This document shows, in pieces, positions 7,152 through 14,852 of a stretch of 51,897 nucleotides of DNA. This DNA is from Acidovorax sp. Its GTDB lineage: Bacteria; Pseudomonadota; Gammaproteobacteria; Burkholderiales; Burkholderiaceae_C. Made by a program: the position numbers and the translations under genes. The stretch covers positions 1-51,897 of the forward strand of contig NZ_JADHVT010000018.1 of assembly GCF_016783915.1 (NCBI RefSeq). The letters are read 5' to 3'. The stretch's first letter is position 1, and every line of letters starts with the position of its first letter. The notes beneath the pieces are model-generated. The model worked only from the letters and a program-made list of their open reading frames with translations, was not told the origin of the DNA and did not search any database.

Positions 7152-8705
7152 TCAGAAGTTCTTGGCACCGGGCAGCGGTGGATTCACATAAGGGAAAGCT
7201 GTACGGTAGTCGGTGGCCTTGGTGCGCGAGCCGTCCACAAACGCTACGCCTCCCGCAGGGGCATCACCGGGCTTGCAGCCCACCTTGAGCGTGTCCGTGG
7301 CACCCGTCACCGTGCACAGCGCGCCCATAGCCACGCGCAGCGATACGTCCACCACATCGTCACCCAGGCGGCGCCCGTTGGGGAAGCCTGCCGCGTCCCC
7401 TGCCACCACCCCCAGCGGGTTCTGCGCAGGTGCAGCCGTGGCGGCAATGCCTGTGTTCAGGCGCAGCATTTCGGCCAGGGGGCCGCCTGCACCCAGGCCG
7501 GTGATGTTGCCGGGGCGGTTGACGGTGGGCAGCCCGGTAAGGAACGCCGTCATCAGGTCGGTGCGCGGGAAGTTGGTGGGGGCCTTGGCGCCAAACAGCG
7601 TCTCGACCAGCGCGGGCAGCGTGGGGTGCGTCACATAGTCCGCAAAGTTGGCAGCATCATCCTTGGGCTTGGACGCGTTGAACTTGTCCTTGTCCTTGAG
7701 ACCAATCACCACCTCGTTGACCAGCGGCATGCCCAGGCGCGAGACCTGCGTCCATGCGCCACCGGCCTTTTCGCTGGCTTGCAGGCCCGATTCGGGCTTG
7801 CCATTGAGCAAGCGGGCCTGGCGCAGGCTGGCAGTGGTCCAGCCGCCAATGACCTTCTCGCCCGACGCTGCCGTGAGGCAATTGGTGGGCACTTCCACCG
7901 CGAGCGAAGTCACGTTCTTGTTGGCGATCTGGCCAGCGCCGAAGGCCGCAGCATTCGACTCGCTGGTGATGACGGCGGCAGGCGCATTCACCAGGTCAAA
8001 GATGGTGCCCAGCGACACCGGGAACGGGTCCTGCCGCTGGCCCACAAACACCTTGCCGGGGGTGGAGCAGCCGGGGATGTTGATGCCATACACATACTTG
8101 CCGGCATAGGCGTCGTAGGCGGCCGCATTGCCCAGCGATTTTTCTCCGATGTAGTCGATGGGCTTGGTGAAGGTAGCGCCCCCACCGGCCATGGTGATCT
8201 GCTCGCGCTTGCCGGTACGGCGGTCACCGCGCACGATGAACATCTCATACTCTTCGCGGTAGGCCAGCGGGTCGCCCGCCGCGCCGCTGATGCCACCGGC
8301 ATTGCGCAGCGGGATCGCCACCTTCTTGCGGGCACCGTCAGGGCCGATATCGAGGGTGATGCCATTGCCACCGTTGTTCAGCGTGTTCTTGAAACGGAAC
8401 TGAAAGGTGATGTCCTCCGCCGCGTCGCCGTTGTTGTCGATGTGGATCTCGTACAGCGCATTCGAGTCCAGGCTGAAGTAATTGGGGCCGCCATAGGCAT
8501 CCTGCAGGGGCAGGTAGTTGGCGATCATGGTGACAAAGCCCGCTCGACCCGGTTCGTAGCTGTTGAACAGGTAAAAGTCACTGCCGTCAACCTTGGGCTG
8601 GGTTGTGATGAACGGCGCCTCGCGGTGACTGGAAGCCAGGCTGACACCGGCGGTACCTGCGGCCAGCATGGCCAGCACGGCCAGACTGAGTTTTTTCAAT
8701 GGCAT
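7152..8705 (-). CDS. Secreted DUF4331 protein
   Basis: 517 residues with a clear signal peptide (MPLKKLSLAVLAMLAAGTAGVSLA). The mature protein begins SSHREAPFITTQPKVDGSDFYLF, the hallmark opening of the DUF4331 family, in which His, Glu and Asp recur and could bind a metal. Further blocks typical of the family are GFVTMIANYLPLQDAYGGPNYFSLD and YEIHIDNNGDAAEDITFQFRF. The Asp/Asn-rich IDNNGDAAED could be a calcium-type loop. The biochemical function is unknown. The ATG was chosen because GAGGAG lies 6 bases before it. It is the first gene of the DUF4331 / lipoprotein / TPR / HupE-like operon and lies directly downstream of an ECF sigma and anti-sigma pair, its likely regulator. The leader carries a 7-bp hairpin. 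Confidence 0.85.
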   Translation of the reverse strand: MPLKKLSLAVLAMLAAGTAGVSLASSHREAPFITTQPKVDGSDFYLFNSYEPGRAGFVTMIANYLPLQDAYGGPNYFSLDSNALYEIHIDNNGDAAEDITFQFRFKNTLNNGGNGITLDIGPDGARKKVAIPLRNAGGISGAAGDPLAYREEYEMFIVRGDRRTGKREQITMAGGGATFTKPIDYIGEKSLGNAAAYDAYAGKYVYGINIPGCSTPGKVFVGQRQDPFPVSLGTIFDLVNAPAAVITSESNAAAFGAGQIANKNVTSLAVEVPTNCLTAASGEKVIGGWTTASLRQARLLNGKPESGLQASEKAGGAWTQVSRLGMPLVNEVVIGLKDKDKFNASKPKDDAANFADYVTHPTLPALVETLFGAKAPTNFPRTDLMTAFLTGLPTVNRPGNITGLGAGGPLAEMLRLNTGIAATAAPAQNPLGVVAGDAAGFPNGRRLGDDVVDVSLRVAMGALCTVTGATDTLKVGCKPGDAPAGGVAFVDGSRTKATDYRTAFPYVNPPLPGAKNF

Positions 8706-9039
8706 GGAAATCTCCTCGTAGATGGTGGTGGGGAGCGAGCGCCCCACCCTCAATACGCCGAGGCGGCGCCGCTGGATTCAAACCCCCGGAAATCATTTTT
8801 AAACAGCAAAAATAGAAATGCAATAGTATTTACATCACAATTATCATTTTTTTATTGAATGCTGCCTACTTGACGGGCGCGCGTAGCGGGGCGTGCCTGC
8901 GGCGCCCAAAATAGCTTCATGCATCCGTGCCTGGATAGCGCCGCACAGGTCGGCAGACCGTGAAACCCCAGGGCGCCAACGCTGCCCCGGAGGTTGCCCC
9001 ATCGGCACCCGCCCTGCCAGCCAAAAGGCAGGGCCCATC
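8706..9039. promoter_or_regulatory. Leader and probable ECF-controlled promoter region of the DUF4331 operon
   Basis: This gene-free stretch between the anti-sigma terminator and the DUF4331 gene contains an AT-rich block (about 8785-8865) that contrasts with the GC-rich surroundings. A 7-bp hairpin, GGTGGGG / CCCCACC (8727-8733 and 8742-8748), would form in the mRNA leader just upstream of the ribosome site. A second 8-bp hairpin, GCCCTGCC / GGCAGGGC, is at 9011-9034. I could not assign -35 and -10 elements with confidence. A promoter here follows from the operon layout rather than from a motif. Confidence 0.4.
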
Positions 9040-9081
9040 AAAAAGGCCCCGTGCGGCCGATGAGCGGCACAGCACGGGGCC
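9040..9081 (-). terminator. Intrinsic terminator of the sigma / anti-sigma operon
   Basis: A perfect 10-bp stem, GGCCCCGTGC (9045-9054) with GCACGGGGCC (9072-9081), is followed on the minus strand by a run of five T. It lies 33 bases past the anti-sigma stop and separates the regulator pair from the DUF4331 operon, so that operon needs its own promoter. Confidence 0.8.
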
Positions 9082-9114
9082 TGTGGCAGCGTAGTGCTGC
9101 ATCAGCGCAGGCGA

Positions 9115-9906
9115 TCAGGTCGCCTTGCGGATGAGTGCGCCCTTGAACAGCACCGGGCCGGTGGGGCCGGTAGCGCTGGGCACGCCGCCGCGTGGCTCCA
9201 GGCTGATGGCCAGCGTGGGCACTTCTTTCACATCGCCCTCCTGGGCCACCAGCTTGAGCAACTTGTCCTGCCCCAGCACGCCCAATGAGCGCGGGCCGCC
9301 AGCGGGCGGCAGCGCCCACAGTTGGAGGGACTTGTCCGTACCCTCCTGAAAGCCGCCCACGCGCTGCAGCACCAGCTGGTTGTTCTTGGGGTCGAAAGTC
9401 ACCAACATCGACGCATCGGCCTTGTCATCTGCCAGCACGGCCACGTACTGGATCTGGGGCGTGGCTTGCAGTTGTTGTTGCAGCGTGGCGATCTGCGCGC
9501 CCGTGGTGGCACGCAGGCCTCCATTGACCTGCACCCCCACCACCACAGCCGCCAGGGTGGCGATGGCGCCCGCAGCCGCCGCACCGCGCCACACCAGCAG
9601 GTTGCGCCACCAACCTCCTCGTGCCTCAGCGGCCTGTGGAACACGGGCAGCCAGCATGGCTGCCGCAGCCCGGTCGGCCTGCACCAGGTTGTCGATGCGC
9701 GTCCACACGGCGGGCGCGGGGTGGATGGCGGGCTGCAACTCGGTCAGGCCGGACCAGCGGGTCTGCCAGACCAGGGCGGCAGCGCGCACGGTGGCGTGTT
9801 CGCGTGCCAAGCTTTCAAATCGGCGGCGGGCGCCGCCACGCAGCGTGCCCAGGGCATAGCTGGCAGCCAGACGGTCGAGCAGTTCGGGGTGTTGGGTAAT
9901 GTTCAT
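9115..9906 (-). CDS. RskA-type anti-sigma factor
   Basis: 263 residues from the ATG. The N-terminal cytoplasmic part (1-100) includes LLDRLAASYALGTLRGGARRRFE, the helix pattern of RskA/ChrR-like anti-sigma domains, without the zinc-binding His-x3-Cys-x2-Cys of the ZAS group. One membrane helix lies at about 105-126. The periplasmic C-terminal domain (about 130-263) has LQLWALPPAGGPRSLGVL and ISLEPRGGVPSATGPTGPVLFKG, the typical RskA C-terminal domain. It should hold the adjacent sigma factor inactive until a periplasmic signal triggers proteolysis. GAGG lies 5 bases before the chosen ATG; an in-frame TTG five codons upstream, overlapping the sigma stop, is the alternative. It starts 7 bases after the sigma gene. 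Confidence 0.85.
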   Translation of the reverse strand: MNITQHPELLDRLAASYALGTLRGGARRRFESLAREHATVRAAALVWQTRWSGLTELQPAIHPAPAVWTRIDNLVQADRAAAAMLAARVPQAAEARGGWWRNLLVWRGAAAAGAIATLAAVVVGVQVNGGLRATTGAQIATLQQQLQATPQIQYVAVLADDKADASMLVTFDPKNNQLVLQRVGGFQEGTDKSLQLWALPPAGGPRSLGVLGQDKLLKLVAQEGDVKEVPTLAISLEPRGGVPSATGPTGPVLFKGALIRKAT

Positions 9907-9913
9907 GGCAACC

Positions 9914-10489
9914 TCACGCAAAACGCGCCATGCAGGTGCGCAGCTGTTCCAGGCCCCGGCGAATCCAGGTCTTGACGGTGCCCAGCGGCAGCTTGAGTTG
10001 CTCGGCCAGCTCGCCGTGGCTCTGGTCGCGCAGGTAGGCCAGGCTCACCACTTCGCGCTGCTTGTGATCGAGCTTGCCCAGGCAGTGGTGCAGTGCAAAG
10101 GCCTGCTCGCTGGCATCGGCGGCGTCCATGGGGTTGGGCGTATCTCCCTCCAGCGTCTGCGCCATCTCGTCATCCAGCTCATTCATGAGATCGGCCCGGT
10201 CGGTGGAGCGCTTGCGCAGGGCGTCCAGCGCCCGGCTGCGCACGATCAAACCCATCCACGCCATGGGCGGACTCAGCGATGCGCGATAGTTGCCCGCGCC
10301 GCGCCAGATGGTCAAAAACGCCTCCTGAAGCACATCCTCCGCCGCGTCGCGGTTACGGACGATGCGCAAGGCCAAGCCAAAAAGCTGCGACGAGGTGCGC
10401 TCGTACAGTCTTTTCAGCGCGGAATCGTCCTGCGCGGCGATGCGGTCAAGGAGGTCCATCAGTTCACTGTCTGGGTGGAGGGTGCTCAT
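9914..10489 (-). CDS. ECF sigma factor (SigK-like)
   Basis: 191 residues. Region 2 covers about 25-93: LYERTSSQLFGLALRIVRNRDAAEDVLQEAFLTIWRGA, with the DAAEDVLQEAF core-binding helix. Region 4 covers about 130-186: LDHKQREVVSLAYLRDQSHGELAEQLKLPLGTVKTWIRRGLEQLR, a helix-turn-helix for the -35 element. Pairing with an RskA-type membrane anti-sigma factor places it near the SigK group. The ATG at the start of MSTLHPDSELMDLL was chosen; a longer frame upstream reads through hairpins and lacks sigma-like sequence. It probably controls itself and the DUF4331 operon next door, a role inferred from position only. Confidence 0.88.
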   Translation of the reverse strand: MSTLHPDSELMDLLDRIAAQDDSALKRLYERTSSQLFGLALRIVRNRDAAEDVLQEAFLTIWRGAGNYRASLSPPMAWMGLIVRSRALDALRKRSTDRADLMNELDDEMAQTLEGDTPNPMDAADASEQAFALHHCLGKLDHKQREVVSLAYLRDQSHGELAEQLKLPLGTVKTWIRRGLEQLRTCMARFA

Positions 10490-10723
10490 GCGCCCATTGT
10501 CTTGGATTGATCGGGTTGGCAGGCCCTGCGGGGCTTTGCTGTAGGTGAATACGCCACAGCAGGCACTTTGGATGTAGCCGGGCACAAAAACGGTGCCCCG
10601 GCTCCGTAAATTGGTGTAGCTGAGGTGTCGGGCACCCCAACCGCGACGGGCATGAATCCAGACAGCGGGATTGTCCGTACTGCCAGAGTCCCCTCTGCCC
10701 ACAACGCTCGCACTTTCCACCCC
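10490..10723. promoter_or_regulatory. Divergent region between the sigma operon and a cytochrome c gene
   Basis: The stretch contains a strong imperfect hairpin, AGCCGGGCAC (10576-10585) with GTGCCCCGGCT (10593-10603), one base bulged, around an A-rich loop. A weaker TGCTGT / ACAGCA pair lies closer to the sigma gene. Both would be transcribed in the sigma leader if the promoter lies beyond them. No promoter motif could be assigned with confidence. Confidence 0.35.
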
Positions 10724-11155
10724 ATGCTGCCCGCCATGCCTCTGCCTCGCCCACTGTCACCTGTTCATTGGGTTGCCGTTGCGGCCACCTTGGTGTGGGG
10801 GGCCTACAGCCCCGCAGCAGCCCAGTCGGTAGAGCGCGGCGCGGCACTGTACGCCGCACACTGCAGCAGTTGCCACAGCCCGGACCAGCATGGAGACGGC
10901 CCTGCACACCGGGGCGTGGTGGGGCGCCGCGCGGGGGCGCTGAAGGACTTTGACTACTCGCCCGCGCTGCGCGCAAGCAAGCTGCTGTGGACGCGTGCCA
11001 CGCTCAAGGCCTGGCTGACCGACCCCGAGGCGCTGATCCCCGGCCAAGGCATGGACTACCAGCTCGACGATGCGCGCGACCGCGAGGACGTGGTGGCCTA
11101 TCTGGCCACACTCAAACGCCTGCCGGCACCGGCAACAGCAACGGCCGCCAGGTGA
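10724..11155 (+). CDS. Secreted monoheme cytochrome c
   Basis: 143 residues from the ATG used here. A hydrophobic signal peptide ends near PAAAQ, then SVERGAALYAAHCSSCHSPD contains the heme c site CSSCH. IPGQGMDYQL supplies a likely methionine sixth ligand, and the protein ends in a VVAYLATLKRL helix typical of class I cytochromes c. It should be a small periplasmic electron carrier. The start is uncertain: no good ribosome site precedes it, a second ATG lies 12 bases on, and the frame is open 33 codons further upstream. It is divergent from the sigma operon and could belong to the same regulon. It converges with the lactate dehydrogenase gene. Confidence 0.78.
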   Translation: MLPAMPLPRPLSPVHWVAVAATLVWGAYSPAAAQSVERGAALYAAHCSSCHSPDQHGDGPAHRGVVGRRAGALKDFDYSPALRASKLLWTRATLKAWLTDPEALIPGQGMDYQLDDARDREDVVAYLATLKRLPAPATATAAR

Positions 11156-11170
11156 AGGCCAGGCCTGGAC

Positions 11171-12337
11171 TCAGACGGTGGGAAAGGTACCCGGCAGCAG
11201 AATCGAGGAATCTACGTTGTTGATGTTGGTGTGGCCGCAGAACGCCATGGTGATGTCCAGCTCTTTCTGGATGATCTGCAGTGCGCGCGTCACGCCCGCC
11301 TCACCATAGGCGCCCAGGCCGTACAAGAAGCTGCGACCAATCAGCGTGCCCTGAGCGCCCAAAGCGCGGGCCTTGAGCACGTCTTGCCCGCTGCGGATGC
11401 CGCCGTCCATCCACACCTCGATGCCTTTGCCCACCGCTGAAGCAATGCCGGGCAGCGCGGCGATGGAGGACGGCGCGCCGTCGAGCTGGCGGCCACCATG
11501 GTTGCTGACGATGAGCGCATCGGCACCGCTGTTGACGGCCAGGCGGGCGTCCTCAGCGTCCATGATGCCTTTGAGGACCAGCTTGCCGCCCCAGCGCTTC
11601 TTGATCCATTCCACATCTCCCCAGTTGAGCTGCGGGTCGAACTGCTCTGCCGTCCATGACGACAGCGACGACAGGTCGCCCACGCCCTTGGCGTGGCCCA
11701 CGATGTTGCCAAAACTGCGGCGCTGGGTGCCCAGCATGCCCAGGCACCAGCGCGGCTTGGTGGCCAGGTTGATGAGGTTGGCGATGGTGGGCTTGGGCGG
11801 GGCCGAGAGGCCGTTCTTGATGTCCTTGTGGCGCTGGCCCAGGATCTGCAGGTCCAGCGTGAGCTGCAGCGCCGAACAATTGGCCGCCTTGGCGCGGTCG
11901 ATCAGGCGTTCGATGAAGTCGCGATCGCGCATGACATACACCTGGAACCAGAACGGGTGGCGGCCCGTGTGTTCGGCCACGTCCTCGATGGAGCAGATGC
12001 TCATGGTCGAGAGCGTGAACGGAATGCCGAACGCTTTTGCCGCCTTGGCGCCCAGGATCTCGCCGTCGGCATGCTGCATGCCGGTGAGGCCGGTGGGCGC
12101 AATGGCCACGGGCATGGCCACGTCCTGACCCACCATGGTGGTGCGGGTAGTGCGGCCTTCCATGTTCACGGCCACGCGCTGGCGCAGCTTGATGCGCTGG
12201 AAGTCGCTTTCGTTGGCGCGGTAGGTGCCCTCGGTGTACGAGCCCGAATCGGCGTAGTCATAGAACATGCGCGGCACGCGGCGCTGGGCAATGACACGCA
12301 GGTCTTCGATGCAGGTGATTTTGGACAGGTTGGGCAC
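11171..12337 (-). CDS. lldD: FMN-dependent L-lactate / alpha-hydroxyacid dehydrogenase
   Basis: 388 residues from a GTG start. This family of TIM-barrel flavoproteins oxidises L-lactate or related 2-hydroxyacids and passes electrons to the quinone pool. Seen here: the N-terminal RVPRMFYDYADSGSYTEGTYRAN; the FMN segment APTGLTGMQHADGE; LQLTLDLQ; the catalytic base region LIVSNHGGRQLDG with His and Arg for substrate; and the phosphate-binding VWMDGGIRSGQDVLKARALGA. GTG at 12335-12337 was chosen because GGAGAG lies 7 bases before it and the protein then begins VPNLSKITCIEDLR, the usual family start. An ATG 20 codons upstream is the alternative. Substrate preference cannot be read from the sequence. 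Confidence 0.85.
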   Translation of the reverse strand: MPNLSKITCIEDLRVIAQRRVPRMFYDYADSGSYTEGTYRANESDFQRIKLRQRVAVNMEGRTTRTTMVGQDVAMPVAIAPTGLTGMQHADGEILGAKAAKAFGIPFTLSTMSICSIEDVAEHTGRHPFWFQVYVMRDRDFIERLIDRAKAANCSALQLTLDLQILGQRHKDIKNGLSAPPKPTIANLINLATKPRWCLGMLGTQRRSFGNIVGHAKGVGDLSSLSSWTAEQFDPQLNWGDVEWIKKRWGGKLVLKGIMDAEDARLAVNSGADALIVSNHGGRQLDGAPSSIAALPGIASAVGKGIEVWMDGGIRSGQDVLKARALGAQGTLIGRSFLYGLGAYGEAGVTRALQIIQKELDITMAFCGHTNINNVDSSILLPGTFPTV

Positions 12338-12479
12338 GCGGGCTCTCCAGAATGGCGAATGCGCCGAATGGTAGGCGGTGGCGCCAGAGCCAGCCATCAA
12401 AATTTTTTCGACTGCGTGCAACAAATTTCCAGTGCCGGGCGGTGCCATGCCATCCAGACGCCGGGCGCTAGCACGTGGA

Positions 12480-14768
12480 CTACTGGGCCGTGGCCACCAA
12501 AGCGGGCTCGGGCAACACCACCTCGGGATCGGCATCCGGGCCCTGGTAGAGCATGAAGCGCATGCGCCCGCCTCGCTTGGCCGCATACATGGCACCGTCG
12601 GCATGGCGCGACAGCTCATCGAACGTGCTGCCATGCTGCGGAAACAACGCAATACCGCCACTCACACCCACCCGCACCGGCTGCCCGGCCAGGTCAAACG
12701 CAGCGTCGCAGGCCGCCAGGATCTTGCGCGCCACCAGGCAGGCGGGCTCCAACCCGTCCAGCCCGGGCAGCAGCACCACAAACTCGTCGCCCCCCTGCCG
12801 GCACACGGTGTCGGACGCGCGCACCGCCGCCTGCAGGCGCTGGGCAAACTGCACCAGCAGGACATCGCCCACATCATGGCCCAGGCGGTCGTTGACCTCC
12901 TTGAAGCCATCGAGGTCCAGGTACATCACCGCCAGCGACTTGCCATCGCGCCGCGCCTGGGCCATGGCCAACTGGGCGCGGTCCTGCAGCAGCACACGGT
13001 TGGGCAAGTCGGTCAGCGCGTCGTACTGTGCAAGGTGGGACATGCGCTCGGCCATGGCCACGGCCTCGGTCACGTCGCGCAACACGGCCACCGCGCCGGT
13101 CACGGTGCCATGGCGGTCGGTGATGGGGCTGGCGGTTTCTTCCACCTGGAAGCGCCGACCATTGGTACGGTGCAACAGAACGCCCCGCACGGGGTACGTC
13201 GCTACGCCGCGCTGGATGGCCGCACGCAGCGTGGTCGCCAGAGGCTCATCGTTGTCGGGGCTGCGCAGGCTCACCACCTCGTCCACGGTGTGGCCTGCTG
13301 CGTCGAACGCTTGCCAACCCGTGAGACGTTCGGCCACGGGGTTGAGATAGGTCACCATGCCCTTCGCGTCCGAGCAGACCACGGCATCACCAATGGCTTG
13401 CAGCGTCAGGCGCACGCGCTCTTTCTCGTCGAACAGCTCGTTCTCCATGCGCTTGCGCTCGGTGATGTCCGTCACTTGCACAAAGAGACCGGTGACCACG
13501 CCGTGCGCGTCTGCGTCGGGCAGGTAGGAGACGATACTGTGCCGCGGCTGGCCCTGGGGATCCTCGTCCGTGCGCTCAAAACGCTGCGGCGCGCCGGCCA
13601 ATGCATAGTCGTAGTAGGGCTTGCTGGCCGCATAGCGGGTTGGGCTGAGCAGCTCGCTGATGTGTCGGCCGCGCACGGGCACCGGGTAGGCACCGAACTC
13701 CTCCAGTGCAGCACGGTTGGCAAACCGGTTGTGCATGCTGGAATCCCAATACGCAATCATCGAAGGCACGTTGTCGAGGGTGGTACGCAGGTCGTGCTCG
13801 GCCTCGGCCAGACGCACCGACACCTGCTGGCGCAGCACCAGTTCCCGCACGAAAAGCAGGGCCAGTCCCAGGCAACCCAGCATGAGCAGCGCGGCAAATC
13901 CGCCCAGCACCCAGGCGCTGCTCCGCCACTTGGCCAGGATGGTTTCGGTGGACTGGGCCACGTTCAGGATCAAGGGGTAGTTGCCCACTGGCCGGAACGA
14001 ATACAGGCGCTCCACTCCATCCAGCGCGGCTACGCCAACAAACGAGCCAGAGCCCTCTTGCTGCATGCGCACCATATTGGGCGTGCCCGCAAGGTTCTTT
14101 CCTACATCAGCATCGCCATACGGAAAGCGGGAGATCACCACCCCGTCCTGTCGGAACATGTTGATGCCGCTGCTGGGACCCAGGTTCACCGAGCCAAAAA
14201 GTTCGTTGAAATAGCTCAGGCGGAGGGCGCCCACTACGACCCCCGCAAAGCTGCCGTCTGCATGGTAGTAAGCGCGCGAGATGGGCAGGATGTTCAGGCC
14301 GGTCACCCGTGAAGGCACAGGCTTGCCAACAAATAACCCGCGCTGGCCCTGGTCGCGAAAAGCCAGAAAGTAGTCGCGGTCGCCCAGGTTGGCGCGGCGG
14401 GGAGTCAGGGAGCCTGAGTCCAGAATGACGTTGCCCTGAGCGTCCAGCACCAGCACATCGCCCGCGCCGCGCGCACGCAGCGAGTTGTCAAACACTACCC
14501 GCGAGCGCAGGTCAGGCGGCAGCGCCCACACCTCGGGCTGCGCCACCTCGCGGGCCACGCCCTCGAGGGATTTGTCGAACGAGTCCAGCGACCAAGCCAG
14601 CCCCTGCTCCAAGGTGCGGGCCAGGTTGGTACTGGTCTGCTCCGCGTAGGTCCACTCGTCGTTGCGAATGGTCCAGATGGTGCGGGCAAACAACGCACCG
14701 ATGCCCAAGGCCACCAGCAAAGCCAGCCAGATCAGGCGGTGAGAGAAAAACTGGCGGAACGAGAACAT
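12480..14768 (-). CDS. Membrane sensor diguanylate cyclase (PAS-PAS-GGDEF)
   Basis: 762 residues. Helix 1 (about 10-30) and helix 2 (about 286-308) bracket a periplasmic sensor domain (35-280) of dCache-like build. Two PAS domains follow (about 325-440 and 450-570), the first ending in VTDITERKR and the second in LRDVTEAV. The C-terminal GGDEF domain (about 578-742) has an intact active site GGDEF at 659-663 and the product-inhibition site RxxD at 650-653, exactly five residues before it. It should make cyclic di-GMP under feedback control in response to a periplasmic ligand. No EAL domain is present. The start codon is preceded by an ATAGTT / AACTAT inverted repeat. Confidence 0.88.
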   Translation of the reverse strand: MFSFRQFFSHRLIWLALLVALGIGALFARTIWTIRNDEWTYAEQTSTNLARTLEQGLAWSLDSFDKSLEGVAREVAQPEVWALPPDLRSRVVFDNSLRARGAGDVLVLDAQGNVILDSGSLTPRRANLGDRDYFLAFRDQGQRGLFVGKPVPSRVTGLNILPISRAYYHADGSFAGVVVGALRLSYFNELFGSVNLGPSSGINMFRQDGVVISRFPYGDADVGKNLAGTPNMVRMQQEGSGSFVGVAALDGVERLYSFRPVGNYPLILNVAQSTETILAKWRSSAWVLGGFAALLMLGCLGLALLFVRELVLRQQVSVRLAEAEHDLRTTLDNVPSMIAYWDSSMHNRFANRAALEEFGAYPVPVRGRHISELLSPTRYAASKPYYDYALAGAPQRFERTDEDPQGQPRHSIVSYLPDADAHGVVTGLFVQVTDITERKRMENELFDEKERVRLTLQAIGDAVVCSDAKGMVTYLNPVAERLTGWQAFDAAGHTVDEVVSLRSPDNDEPLATTLRAAIQRGVATYPVRGVLLHRTNGRRFQVEETASPITDRHGTVTGAVAVLRDVTEAVAMAERMSHLAQYDALTDLPNRVLLQDRAQLAMAQARRDGKSLAVMYLDLDGFKEVNDRLGHDVGDVLLVQFAQRLQAAVRASDTVCRQGGDEFVVLLPGLDGLEPACLVARKILAACDAAFDLAGQPVRVGVSGGIALFPQHGSTFDELSRHADGAMYAAKRGGRMRFMLYQGPDADPEVVLPEPALVATAQ

Positions 14769-14852
14769 ACAGATAGTTTGTAACTATTTTAAACAGCGAC
14801 CTGAACGGTACAGCACCGCCAAGTCACACCGTATTCCTCGGAATTGATAGCG

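Noticed and set aside
7083-8858. 591-residue frame opposite the DUF4331 gene
   Set aside because: Antisense shadow; the minus-strand gene has signal peptide, family motifs and ribosome site.
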